DNA of 64,000 nucleotides from Hoylesella loescheii (GTDB lineage: Bacteria > Bacteroidota > Bacteroidia > Bacteroidales > Bacteroidaceae), in contig JADYUK010000001.1 in assembly GCA_021531755.1 (NCBI GenBank), positions 62,001 to 126,000 of the forward strand, in the 5' to 3' direction. Within the stretch, counting starts at the first letter, position 1; each line of letters opens with the position of its first letter. The position numbers were made by a program, and so were the translations under genes. Under the pieces are notes generated by a model. The model was given only the letters and a program-made list of their open reading frames with translations, searched no databases and had not been told where the DNA came from. Below, one piece after another: positions 9,151 through 17,644 of the stretch.

Positions 9151-9282
9151 AGCACCACGCATCGGTAAGCCTCGCGCCACACACAATCCACCGCCCCACA
9201 CCCCGCATGTAGCTGTACAGCACATGGGGGGGGTAAGTCACGGTCGACTGCTGTGCGCCACGAGGCTTCCCGGTGCTTTTTT
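9151..9282 (+). terminator. Branched hairpin ending in six T residues
   Basis: AGCACC (9151-9156) pairs with GGTGCT (9272-9277), AAGCCTCG (9167-9174) with CGAGGCTT (9261-9268), and CATGT (9206-9210) with ACATG (9222-9226) inside the loop next to C4/G runs. T9277-9282 follows the outer stem. It begins 6 bases after the ytxH stop and ends 10 bases before the next start codon, so it could end the ytxH transcript or act as a partial terminator that lowers expression of the next genes. Confidence 0.7.
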
Positions 9283-9291
9283 CTATTCAGC

Positions 9292-9639
9292 ATGTTCAGC
9301 ACAGATAAAAACATAGAGAGTCTTGCAAGCCTTATCGAGAAGTTCAAGGAGTATCTGCAGCTGCGTAAGAGTCTGTTACAATTAAGTCTGACGGAGAAGA
9401 TAATTCGTCTGCTGACGGCATGTGCCCTCACCATACTTCTGGCATTCTTTTTCTTCCTTGTTGTGATATTCCTTTCCTTTGCGGCTGTTTATGCCTTGTC
9501 GTTGTTTGTGCCGCTTTGGGCCTCATTCCTGATTGTGGCAGGCGTACAGCTCCTGCTGTTCGTCATTATCTATTGCAAGCGCCATTCCTGGATACAGCAG
9601 CCCTTGGTTAGGGTGCTTGTCAATATCCTTGCTTCATGA
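9292..9639 (+). CDS. Small two-helix membrane protein, phage-holin-like superfamily
   Basis: 115 residues from MFSTDKNIESLASLIEKFKE. After an amphipathic N-terminal helix come two long hydrophobic segments (about 45-70 and 75-100: LLTACALTILLAFFFFLVVIF, ASFLIVAGVQLLLFVIIYC). This layout is that of the holin-X (phage holin superfamily III) type membrane proteins common next to YtxH genes in Bacteroidota; no phage gene is nearby, so lysis is not implied. An earlier in-frame ATG at 9253 lies within the terminator stem and is rejected. Confidence 0.75.
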   Translation: MFSTDKNIESLASLIEKFKEYLQLRKSLLQLSLTEKIIRLLTACALTILLAFFFFLVVIFLSFAAVYALSLFVPLWASFLIVAGVQLLLFVIIYCKRHSWIQQPLVRVLVNILAS

Positions 9640-9671
9640 TTTTTTTGTTTCAAGTCCATTCATTATTCGTT

Positions 9672-9938
9672 ATGACATACAGAACATTGGCCGATATACA
9701 GTTAGAGATAGCCCGTTTACGCCAGGAGGCATCCGCAAAGGAAGACGAGATATCTAATCTTTGGAATAACACTTTCCATCAGACAGATGACAAAGAGCTG
9801 AAGACACCTACACAGCGTATCTTGCAGTATGCCAACACATGCGCTGGAGTCTTTGACGGGGCATTACTCGGTTGGAGGCTTTATAGGCGTCTTGGAGGCA
9901 CGTTCTCGCTATTCGGGAATAAGCGCCGCCGCAGATAG
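9672..9938 (+). CDS. Small protein of unknown function, third gene of the YtxH cluster
   Basis: 88 residues from MTYRTLADIQLEIARLRQEA. The N-terminal half is a predicted coiled helix (IQLEIARLRQEASAKEDEI), the middle is polar, and a short semi-hydrophobic stretch (CAGVFDGALLGWRLYRRLGG) precedes a basic tail GNKRRRR. I do not recognise a family. An alternative ATG at 9636 overlaps the stop of the previous gene (ATGA), which would couple translation and add 12 hydrophobic residues; which start is used cannot be decided here. Confidence 0.65.
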   Translation: MTYRTLADIQLEIARLRQEASAKEDEISNLWNNTFHQTDDKELKTPTQRILQYANTCAGVFDGALLGWRLYRRLGGTFSLFGNKRRRR

Positions 9939-10369
9939 CACGTCTCCATTCTTTTTTGTGTCTGCAGAGTCCAGATTGTCTTTCTTTTCTTCTTCTTGGG
10001 CTCTGTCTTCTCATACCATTTCGTTCCACATGCAAGTTGATGACCGCAGGCATACATCCCCCCATCACCATCAACATGACATTTCTGTGTATGCCTGCGG
10101 TGTCTTCATGGGCGCGCTATATATTGGTTTTTAGGCTTTTGTCATTCCATGGCAGGCAGGGGGACGCTTCATTGCAGCCTTTTCTTTCCTTGACAACTTT
10201 TTTGTGCTGGGCATACCCCATGTGGTCATTTTGTGTGTTTGGCTGCTCTCAGTCCTGGTGTCATCCATGGCAGTCCCAATTCATTGCCAGTCCCTTCGGT
10301 CAGAGGCATCAGAGGGACAATTCTGCCACTGCCCCCGAGGCTGGGGGGAAGAATAACCCCTCCTCGTCC
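9939..10369. other. Intergenic region between the YtxH cluster and the URO-D-like gene
   Basis: About 430 bases without a gene between two convergent units. The main feature is an inverted repeat, ACCGCAGGCATACA (10043-10056) with TGTATGCCTGCGGT (10088-10101), a perfect 14-bp stem with a 31-nt loop. It lies 105 bases after the last YtxH-cluster gene and may end that transcript, but no T-run follows it. Confidence 0.5.
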
Positions 10370-11467
10370 TCATTCTGTGGCTCTCGCCTTGTTCTCTTGG
10401 ATAATCTCGTCAGCTATCGTGAATATCTCATGGATTCTCTCGTCGCTGACATCCTGGTCCATATTGACACAGCATAGTCCAGTCCTCGTAAGGTCGTCGC
10501 CGCTTGCCTTTACACGCTCGGTTATGTTCTGCCTGAGCTCTTCTGATGTGTATCTCTGAATCTCGACAGGATTGAGGCGTATGTTGAAGAATGTTTCTGG
10601 CAGATGTTCACGCAGAAGCGCCACGTCGCCTCCCCATCCTACATCGAGGAATGCCAGCCGCTCTATCTCAGCGAAGGCCGATGCCATGCGGTGAGGGTCT
10701 TTGCCACAGTAGTGTATGCCGTATGGCTTATGCCTCATACTCCACTCCTGGTCTATAGGAAGCAGGAACCGTCGGTAGTCCTCTTCTGATATCATGGTGT
10801 GGCTACACTCTGAGTGTATGGCGACGGGGTAGTCGAAAAGTCGTGCGCTGCGGTTCACAGATATTGATGATGAACCGGTGTTCGCCTGTATGTACCATAC
10901 GAATTTGTCTATCACCTGTGCTATCTTGTTGAAGAAAATGGTGGCTTTCGCCGGCTGCAGCAGCATATCTGTGAATATCTCCTCGCCCCTTATATCTATG
11001 GCGAGGTTGAGCACTCCGCCCCAGTTTATATCACCCACAACATATCCATGCCTCGCCTTCAGCTGGCCGACAAGACTGTCAAGGCGTCTGAATGCCGGCG
11101 AGCGGAAAGCGTCAGCGACATCGATGTCGAGCGTGTCCATGTGTGCGCAGATTACCTGTGGCGGAGCGTCCTCATAGTACTCCACCTTGCATCCAAGCAT
11201 CTCTGACAGCAGGTAGCCAGAGGCGAGGTGTACGGCGCCTATCTGTGGCAGGCTTTTCCGGTAGTCCTCGCCGAGACCGAGGTCTCCGAATCGCTCGTGA
11301 AGGACTCTCTCCATCTTCTGCTCGTCATCGACACGACGGCGGGGGTCGTAGAAGAAACTTTCGTCGAATGTGATGCCTGCATTCTTGTTCCACCATATCG
11401 GGTGGAACACGATGTCGACGGGAAGAGGCTTGCTGCAAATCTTTATCATACGGTTATGGTGTTTCAT
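10370..11467 (-). CDS. Uroporphyrinogen-decarboxylase-family protein
   Basis: 365 residues, close to the family norm. The URO-D-like barrel is suggested by the spread of motifs: FHPIWWNKNAG near the N-terminus, SLVGQLKARHGYVVGDINWG in the middle, and HSECSHTMISEEDYRRFLLP, YGIHYCGKDPHRMASAFAEI and FLDVGWGGD in the C-terminal half, the last three typical of the HemE-related methyltransferase branch rather than true HemE. That branch acts on corrinoid or small-molecule methyl donors; the substrate here is unknown. The gene stands alone on the minus strand with gaps of more than 400 bases on both sides. Confidence 0.75.
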   Translation of the reverse strand: MKHHNRMIKICSKPLPVDIVFHPIWWNKNAGITFDESFFYDPRRRVDDEQKMERVLHERFGDLGLGEDYRKSLPQIGAVHLASGYLLSEMLGCKVEYYEDAPPQVICAHMDTLDIDVADAFRSPAFRRLDSLVGQLKARHGYVVGDINWGGVLNLAIDIRGEEIFTDMLLQPAKATIFFNKIAQVIDKFVWYIQANTGSSSISVNRSARLFDYPVAIHSECSHTMISEEDYRRFLLPIDQEWSMRHKPYGIHYCGKDPHRMASAFAEIERLAFLDVGWGGDVALLREHLPETFFNIRLNPVEIQRYTSEELRQNITERVKASGDDLTRTGLCCVNMDQDVSDERIHEIFTIADEIIQENKARATE

Positions 11468-12535
11468 GGGCGGCGGATGTTCTTGGGCTCCGGCCTTTTT
11501 GTCGGATGGATGCCTGATGGCAAAATGCGGGGGGGCAGCTCTATCTCGCCTTTATTGCCTGTGATGGAGCCCGCGCTAATTCATCGTGTCTGATATCCGC
11601 CTGCTGAGTATAGGCACAGTGTGTCCTTCTTCTTCTTATCTGCCAGGCATATGGCCGGCATGCGGTGTATACCAGATACACAGCCCGATATGTGAGGGCT
11701 GGTCATGCCTGCGTATATCATATCAATAATCCATCATGCTGCAAATGTCGGCATTTTTTTCGAGACATGCAAGAAATTCTGCAAGGTTTTGGTCTGCATA
11801 TCCTCATCTCCACATCAACGAATGCCTCCATGCTCATGTCGCTTGTGTCGTCCGGTCAGTGCGGTGTGGATATGTCCAATAGCCCTCTTTATGGTTCATG
11901 GGTTGAGTGTCATGCATGCCGCTTTTTTGTTGACGGGTGGTACTGATTTGACTGCAGCTGATGCTCAAATTCAGGCTTCCTCCCTTTCCCGCCCATAATT
12001 CTGACGGAAATTTCCCGGAAATGGTTTGTTACGGTATAACATGCTGAGAATCATAGTGATAAGTTGCGCCTCTCCCCTCATTGGCCGTTGCGTCCTTATA
12101 TAAATGGTAGAATATAGCTGCCAAAAGCTACTGTATAGGCGGCCAAGGAGTACAGGATGAGCTTCTTGAAGGTAACGGCACAGAGCCTCATTTCCCATCC
12201 CTATGCTACAATATGCTACCTTTTGGGGCAAGACACACATGGAAAACATGAAGGGAAAATACATGAATGACCCATTTCTCCACAGTTGAAGGCTGGATAA
12301 AGGGGTGAAAATGGCCACTTCTCCAAATATTCATATTAGTCTACATGCGTCTTTTAGAGTGTCACATCTGTTTACACATTGTACTATCTTTTCTGTTTTT
12401 GGGGAGTAATAGCGCTCGGGCAGTTGTGCCGTCTTGCCCCTAAAGCATGGGAGGTAGGGTAGGGGGTGTGTCAGGCAGCAGATAAACATTGAGCCACCTG
12501 ACACAATCCTACGGGTCTGCAATCATGGCGTGTTG
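11468..12535. other. Gene-free stretch between the URO-D-like gene and xynE
   Basis: Roughly 1.07 kb. The short open frames on both strands have no recognisable motif, odd composition and no promoter-like TAnnTTTG element in front. I see no RNA gene, repeat or insertion-sequence end. It may be a decayed gene or simply spacer. Confidence 0.5.
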
Positions 12536-14521
12536 TCATCTCTCCGCCTCAATCACGAAGGGCGCAGCTGGCAGGTTGTCACCGTTATAGAGCGTCACAG
12601 CGGGGTCATCGTCCCATGCGTAGCGGACAGATTTGGGGTCGGTCACACCGTCGGCCCATACCACGACAGTTGTGCCCTCCACTTTTGCTCTCGCGTGTCT
12701 GTATATACCGTCCTGCCCGGCTATACACCATCCGCTCATGTCTGTCATCGGGTTGGCTTTGCTGTGAGGCAGAGCCTGTCTCAGATGCATTCCCCCAGCC
12801 GTGGCAGGCGAGAACTCTATGCGCGCCTTGCCGTCAGCGACAGTCATCCTCGTGGCCACGGGCCCCTCGTTGACAATGTCCATGCCGAGATACAGCTTCT
12901 TCATGCAGAGAGCTGCACGCCGTGCTCCCTCCTTCTTGTCCAGAGGGTGTATGTCGTTCCATTCGCCGAGGTCGGTCATCGTCACGAGCGCCGTGTTAGG
13001 CGTTGTCAGCGCTGTCTGCCGCTGTGCCTCACGGAGTCTCGCCCAGCCTCCATGATAGTTCGCGTCAGCGTGACGTTCCATAAAGTTGGCGAGAGTGAAC
13101 ACAACAGCAGGGACAGGGCCATAGAGGTCGCGCCATTTCTTCAGCATGGCAGGCAGCTGCTGGCGGTATTTGTCAGGCTGCCCCGCGTTTGTCTCGCCTT
13201 GATACCACAATATTCCGGCTATGCCATACTTGCGCAGAGGGTATATCGTATTGTCGTAGAGCGACGCCGCGCGTCCCCATGCCCCGCCCTCTACACTGGG
13301 CTGTCGTGGCATAAGAATGCCCGGCTTGATGTACCATTCGCCCTCAAGATTGATTTTGCGGCCATTGGTGAAATACAGGAAATATGGTTTCTCAGGTGTG
13401 AATCCATGTCCGCCACCGTTAGTGCGCAGGCGTATGCAGACAACATTCTCGCCAGCATGGAGCAGCCTTTTGGGCAGAGTGTATTTACGTGGAGGATACT
13501 CATAGCCAGTCTCTCCCACCTTCACACCATTTATATATGTCTCGTCGGCATCTTTCAGACAGCCCAGCTGAAGCAGAGAGTCAGCTCCGAGCCACTCCTC
13601 CGGCACATTGAATGTCTTCCTGAGCCACATCGTCCCACACCATGTCCGTCCGTTCTCTGTCAGCAGTTCACGGCTGTTCTGGCAGACAATCCTCCAGTCG
13701 CTGTGGTCGGTGTCCTCAGCCATCCATTTGCCCTTCAGGCCAGGGTCCTCGGCTAACAGCTTGTTATACGTGGAGTTGACAGCTGCATTGAGAGCCTCCA
13801 GGCGCGCCTCGTAGCCAGGCTGTCTGAGGTGACGTACAGTGGCAACGGCCTCAGGCTCCATGACCATGAGTGTGTCCATAGGCATCCACTGAATTATGTC
13901 AGAGCCTCCCATACTGCAGTTTATTATGCCCTGTGGGACACCCGTAGCGCGGTACATCTCCTTAGCGAAGAAGTAACTCATACCCGACCAGTGGCCGATG
14001 TTCTCCGGTTTCATTGGCTCCCAAGGGTAGAATCCGTTGGCTATGACATCGTCCTGTATGTCGTGTATGGATGGTGTGCGTGCCGTCTGCATGAGGTGTA
14101 TGGCAGGGTTGCTGTCTGTCTTGAACTCCTGCTCATATAGACTCACGAGGCGTGCGGTATGCAGATCCATATTGCTCTGCCCCGAGCATAGCCAAACATC
14201 GCCCACATAGATGTCCCGGAGAGTCTTCCCGTTTATATCCATCGTGTATGGCCCTCCTGTCATGCGGCGTGACCTCGTCTCGATGCCAATGGTCCATTCG
14301 CCGTCCTTGTCGGCTGTGGTGACATAACGTTTCTTGAGGAACCGTACTGTCACTTTCTCTCCTGGCGATGCCTTACCCCATATGCGCGCGGTGGTATTAC
14401 GCTGGAGCACCATGCCGTCGCAAATGAAACGTGGAATCACCACCTCAGCCATGGATGGTGTTGGAATCATGAATGCCATGAGCATGGCAAGCATTGTCTT
14501 TAGTGTTCTGTTCTTGTTCAT
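12536..14521 (-). CDS. xynE: Secreted SGNH-type (acetyl)esterase, XynE-like
   Basis: 661 residues with a Sec signal peptide (residues 1-25, ending PTPSMAEV). The sialate-O-acetylesterase-type SGNH fold is shown by the nucleophile block GDVWLCSGQSNMD (Ser116), the ILWYQGETNAG block and the catalytic pair Asp523/His525 in NDIHPLDKKEGARRAA. Between Ser116 and the Gly/Asn block sits a beta-rich insert with DADETYINGVKVGETGYEYP, resembling a sugar-binding sandwich. In Prevotella bryantii a similar gene, xynE, lies in the xylanase cluster; removal of acetyl groups from xylan is therefore the likely job, though a sialate esterase cannot be excluded. It is transcribed divergently from xynB. Confidence 0.8.
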   Translation of the reverse strand: MNKNRTLKTMLAMLMAFMIPTPSMAEVVIPRFICDGMVLQRNTTARIWGKASPGEKVTVRFLKKRYVTTADKDGEWTIGIETRSRRMTGGPYTMDINGKTLRDIYVGDVWLCSGQSNMDLHTARLVSLYEQEFKTDSNPAIHLMQTARTPSIHDIQDDVIANGFYPWEPMKPENIGHWSGMSYFFAKEMYRATGVPQGIINCSMGGSDIIQWMPMDTLMVMEPEAVATVRHLRQPGYEARLEALNAAVNSTYNKLLAEDPGLKGKWMAEDTDHSDWRIVCQNSRELLTENGRTWCGTMWLRKTFNVPEEWLGADSLLQLGCLKDADETYINGVKVGETGYEYPPRKYTLPKRLLHAGENVVCIRLRTNGGGHGFTPEKPYFLYFTNGRKINLEGEWYIKPGILMPRQPSVEGGAWGRAASLYDNTIYPLRKYGIAGILWYQGETNAGQPDKYRQQLPAMLKKWRDLYGPVPAVVFTLANFMERHADANYHGGWARLREAQRQTALTTPNTALVTMTDLGEWNDIHPLDKKEGARRAALCMKKLYLGMDIVNEGPVATRMTVADGKARIEFSPATAGGMHLRQALPHSKANPMTDMSGWCIAGQDGIYRHARAKVEGTTVVVWADGVTDPKSVRYAWDDDPAVTLYNGDNLPAAPFVIEAER

Positions 14522-14585
14522 ATGGTAGTGTTTGATAGGTTATTCGCAGAAAAGGGATATCACAGAGTTTCAATTCTTCTGCATA

Positions 14586-14593
14586 CAAAGTTA
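14586..14593 (-). promoter_or_regulatory. Putative -7 element of xynE
   Basis: TAACTTTG on the minus strand, 65 bases before the xynE start. Together with the facing element at 14703-14710 it bounds a 109-bp A+T-rich divergent promoter region where XynR could bind. Confidence 0.5.
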
Positions 14594-14702
14594 TACATAA
14601 TATCCCGAAATAAACCGGATAATATGCCTAAAAAAGAGTCAAATGTAACAAAATAGGTAAAAAAATGATACAAATAAGGAGTTTTATATATAAAAAAAAT
14701 AG

Positions 14703-14710
14703 TAACTTTG
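14703..14710 (+). promoter_or_regulatory. Putative -7 element of the xynB-xynD operon
   Basis: TAACTTTG, matching TAnnTTTG, 61 bases before the xynB start. A TTTT at 14682-14685 is the nearest -33 candidate, 17 bases upstream, which is short of the ideal spacing. Confidence 0.5.
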
Positions 14711-14771
14711 CCACAGATTGCAGGTCTGGAATAATCAAATCAAACTATATACACCTAAATTTCTTGAAATC

Positions 14772-15800
14772 ATGAAAAGATATCTATTCCCTGCCGACTA
14801 TATGGCAGACCCCTCAGTTCATATCTTCAACGGAAAGATTTATGTATATCCCAGCCATGATTGGGAGGCGTCGAACGTGGAGAACGATAATGGCGACCAA
14901 TATATCATGAAGGATTACCACGTCCTCTCAATTGATGGAGACCCTATGACTGGCCGCGTGACAGACCACGGTTGTGTGCTCCGTCAGGAGGATATACCAT
15001 GGGCTGGCCGACAGCTATGGGACTGTGATGTGCAGGAGTACGAGCACGAGGTGCCGACAAACGCCGAGGAACAGGCCGCCGGAATGGGGTACAGCAAGAA
15101 GGTGAAGAGATACATCATGTACTTCCCAATGAAAGACCGCACCGATGTCTTCCACTGGGGCATAGCCATCGCCGACAACCCCGCAGGCCCGTTCATACCA
15201 CAGCCAGCCCCTGTAGCAGGAAGCTACAGCATTGACATGTGCGCGTTCAAGGACGATGCCGACGGCGAAGTGTATGTATACTTTGGAGGCCTGTGGGGCG
15301 GACAGCTGCAGAGATACAAGGATAACATACATCTTGAGACACCGTATCTCCCTGAGGGCAATGCCGACGCTCTCCCAAGCCGCTGCGTGCGTATGACAAA
15401 GGACGGAATGAACTTCGCTGAGTCTCCACGCCCGATATTCGTGGTTGATGAGAATGGTGAGCCTCTGAAGGCTGACAATCCTCACCGTTTCTTCGAGGCA
15501 TCATGGATGCACAAGTATAACGGGAAGTACTACTTCTCTTATTCAACAGGCGACTCACACCTCCTCTGCTATGCTGTCGGAGACAATCCCTATGGCCCAT
15601 TCACTTATCAGGGAGTCATACTGACACCCGTTGTCGGCTGGACAACACATCACTGCATCCTCGAGTATGAAGGCCGCTGGTATCTCTTCCACCATGACAG
15701 TGTCCCCTCCGGCGGAAAATCATGGCTCCGCAGCCTTAAGGTTTGTGAGCTGACATACGACGAGAATGGTAAGATACAGACCATAGAGGGAAAAGACTGA
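14772..15800 (+). CDS. xynB: Intracellular GH43 beta-xylosidase / exo-xylanase, XynB-like
   Basis: 342 residues starting MKRYLFPADYMADPSVHIFN, with no signal peptide, so cytoplasmic. The five-bladed propeller of GH43 is shown by the general base Asp13 (ADPS), the pKa-setting Asp155 (YSIDMCAF) and the general acid Glu242 (RFFEASWMHKYNGKYY). It should release xylose, or arabinose, from short oligosaccharides brought in by the next gene. An earlier in-frame ATG at 14718 is very close to the -7 element and adds unrelated residues, so it was not used. The pairing with a GPH symporter and a GH10 enzyme matches xynB of the P. bryantii cluster. Confidence 0.88.
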   Translation: MKRYLFPADYMADPSVHIFNGKIYVYPSHDWEASNVENDNGDQYIMKDYHVLSIDGDPMTGRVTDHGCVLRQEDIPWAGRQLWDCDVQEYEHEVPTNAEEQAAGMGYSKKVKRYIMYFPMKDRTDVFHWGIAIADNPAGPFIPQPAPVAGSYSIDMCAFKDDADGEVYVYFGGLWGGQLQRYKDNIHLETPYLPEGNADALPSRCVRMTKDGMNFAESPRPIFVVDENGEPLKADNPHRFFEASWMHKYNGKYYFSYSTGDSHLLCYAVGDNPYGPFTYQGVILTPVVGWTTHHCILEYEGRWYLFHHDSVPSGGKSWLRSLKVCELTYDENGKIQTIEGKD

Positions 15801-15934
15801 CCCCACCCGGATTCTCATATAATTATCCGGCTTCCGTAAGTTATTCACATACGAAGCGTTACCCCCAGCCTTCACCTGAATAGTCTATAAACACCAATTT
15901 TTAATACCCTCCTTATAATAATAGATATAAAGAC

Positions 15935-17329
15935 ATGGCAGAAAACAATAACTCGGCCAAAGGCTTCTATCGCCTATCATGGCTACAGCGTATAGGTTTC
16001 GGCTCAGGCGATCTCGCCCAGAATCTCATATTCCAGACAACATGCATGTATCTGCTGTTCTTCTACACAGACATATATGGTCTGGATGCAGTCGATGTCT
16101 CCGTGATGTTTACTGTCGGCAATATAGCCAATGTCATCTGGGATCCCATCGTGGGCGCCCTTATCGACAAGAACAACCCCCGTCTCGGCAAGTACCGCGC
16201 ATATCTCGTGTTTGTCGGCATACCGCTCTCCGGCTTCGCCATCCTGTGTTTCTGGAATGGCTTTGCCCCCTCGCTGCTCTATGCCTACATCACGTATATC
16301 GCTATGACTCTGCTCTATACATTCATCAATGTGCCCTATGGAGCCCTTAACTCATCGCTCACGCGTGATACTGACGAGATAACCATCCTGACCTCTGTAC
16401 GTATGTTCATGGCCAACTGTGGCGGACTTGCTGTCGGCTCAGGATTGCCACTGCTCATAGCATACTTCACCGACGATAAGGTCGAGGGTCTGCCTAAAGA
16501 CCCCGTAGCATGGTTCACAACAATGACAATATATGCCCTTGTAGGCCTTGCGCTCCTCATCTTCTGCTTCACACAGTGTAAGGAGAAAGTCGTCATGAGT
16601 GCCGAGGAGAGTGCCAATGTGAGAATCAGCGACCTCTGGATGGAATTCTTCCATAACCGTCCGTTGAGGGTCATCGCCTTCTTCTTCGTCACAGCGTTTG
16701 CGATGATGTCAATAGGCAATGCAGCCGGAGCATACTTCATGAACTGCAATCTCCATGCTGCCCCAGAGCAGCTCTCCATCTTCATGGGGCTCGGCTCTGC
16801 ACCGTCGTTCATCTTCATGCCGCTCGTGCCTATGATAAAGCGCGCTGTCGGTAAGAAGAACATGTTCTACATCTTCCTTGGCATAGCCATCGTAGGCATG
16901 GCATTCCTATATATCGTGGCCAAGATGAGCAATCCGAGCATGACACTCGTGTATATAGCACAGTTCGTCAAGTCAACAGGTGTCATCGTCGCCACTGGAT
17001 ATATGTGGGCTCTTGTCCCAGAGGTCATCTCTTATGGCGAATATACAAGCGGCAAGCGCATAGCAGGAATTGTAAACGCTCTTACGGGCATCTTCTTCAA
17101 GGCTGGCATGACGCTTGGCAGTGTTGTCGCTCCTGCCGTCCTCGCATACGTTGCCTACAACCCGAAATCTGTCGAACAGACACCTCTTGCCGAGGAGGGT
17201 ATCTTATGGCTCGTATGTGTTATTCCGGCTGTCCTCCTTGTTCTCGCCATGTTCATCATATCACGATATGAGCTGACAGACGAGCGAATCGACGAGATAA
17301 ACCGCGCCATAGAGCAGCGGAATGCATGA
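15935..17329 (+). CDS. xynD: GPH-family sugar:cation symporter, XynD-like
   Basis: 464 residues with about 12 hydrophobic segments. The glycoside-pentoside-hexuronide signature is near the N-terminus: RIGFGSGDLAQNLIFQT, FFYTDIYGL and NVIWDPIVGALIDKNNPRLGKYR. Related proteins (MelB, XynD of P. bryantii) import oligosaccharides with a cation across the inner membrane; linked xylosidase and xylanase genes point to xylo-oligosaccharides. It follows xynB by 134 bases. The first copy of a 149-bp tandem repeat begins at the base right after its stop codon. Confidence 0.88.
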   Translation: MAENNNSAKGFYRLSWLQRIGFGSGDLAQNLIFQTTCMYLLFFYTDIYGLDAVDVSVMFTVGNIANVIWDPIVGALIDKNNPRLGKYRAYLVFVGIPLSGFAILCFWNGFAPSLLYAYITYIAMTLLYTFINVPYGALNSSLTRDTDEITILTSVRMFMANCGGLAVGSGLPLLIAYFTDDKVEGLPKDPVAWFTTMTIYALVGLALLIFCFTQCKEKVVMSAEESANVRISDLWMEFFHNRPLRVIAFFFVTAFAMMSIGNAAGAYFMNCNLHAAPEQLSIFMGLGSAPSFIFMPLVPMIKRAVGKKNMFYIFLGIAIVGMAFLYIVAKMSNPSMTLVYIAQFVKSTGVIVATGYMWALVPEVISYGEYTSGKRIAGIVNALTGIFFKAGMTLGSVVAPAVLAYVAYNPKSVEQTPLAEEGILWLVCVIPAVLLVLAMFIISRYELTDERIDEINRAIEQRNA

Positions 17330-17626
17330 CCGATGGAACAGCGAGAGGAGAGGCTGAGTTTACCTTGGACTATCTCCAAATATCGTGCAAACGAGAGCAT
17401 AGCCCAGCATGCTTGGCTATGCCGAGTGCAGCCGATATTCAACGAAAGTTAAATCGTGACAGAGGAAGAAAAAATCAACCGATGGAGCAGCGAGAGGAGA
17501 AGCTGAGTTTACTCAGACTATCCCGAAATATCGTGCAAACGAGAGCATAGCCCAGCTTGCTTGGCTATGCCGAGTGCAGCCGATATTCAACGTAAGTTAA
17601 TCGTGACAGAGGAAGACAAAATCAAA
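17330..17626 (+). repeat. 149-bp tandem duplication filling the xynD-xynA gap
   Basis: Copy one is 17330-17478 and copy two 17479-17626; both start CCGATGGA(A/G)CAGCGAGAGG and share long identical stretches with scattered changes and a one-base indel. Each holds the stem GCATAGCC/GGCTATGC (17397-17404 with 17415-17422; 17545-17552 with 17563-17570). The repeat begins right after the xynD stop and ends 18 bases before the xynA start, so it forms the whole spacer. Its role is unknown; it may act as mRNA processing or attenuation structure, or be a dispersed genomic repeat. Confidence 0.85.
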
Positions 17627-17644
17627 CTAACACCAATGATAATA

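Noticed and set aside
9253..9639. Prophage holin as a sign of phage
   Set aside because: The holin-like protein stands in a YtxH cluster with no terminase, capsid, lysin or integrase genes around it.
11971..12522. Minus-strand open frames of 115 and 63 codons
   Set aside because: No motif, no promoter element and no sensible context.
12530..13756. 408-codon plus-strand frame opposite xynE
   Set aside because: It is the antisense shadow of a well-supported esterase; the translation has no domain and is rich in Arg, Ser and Cys as expected from a shadow frame.
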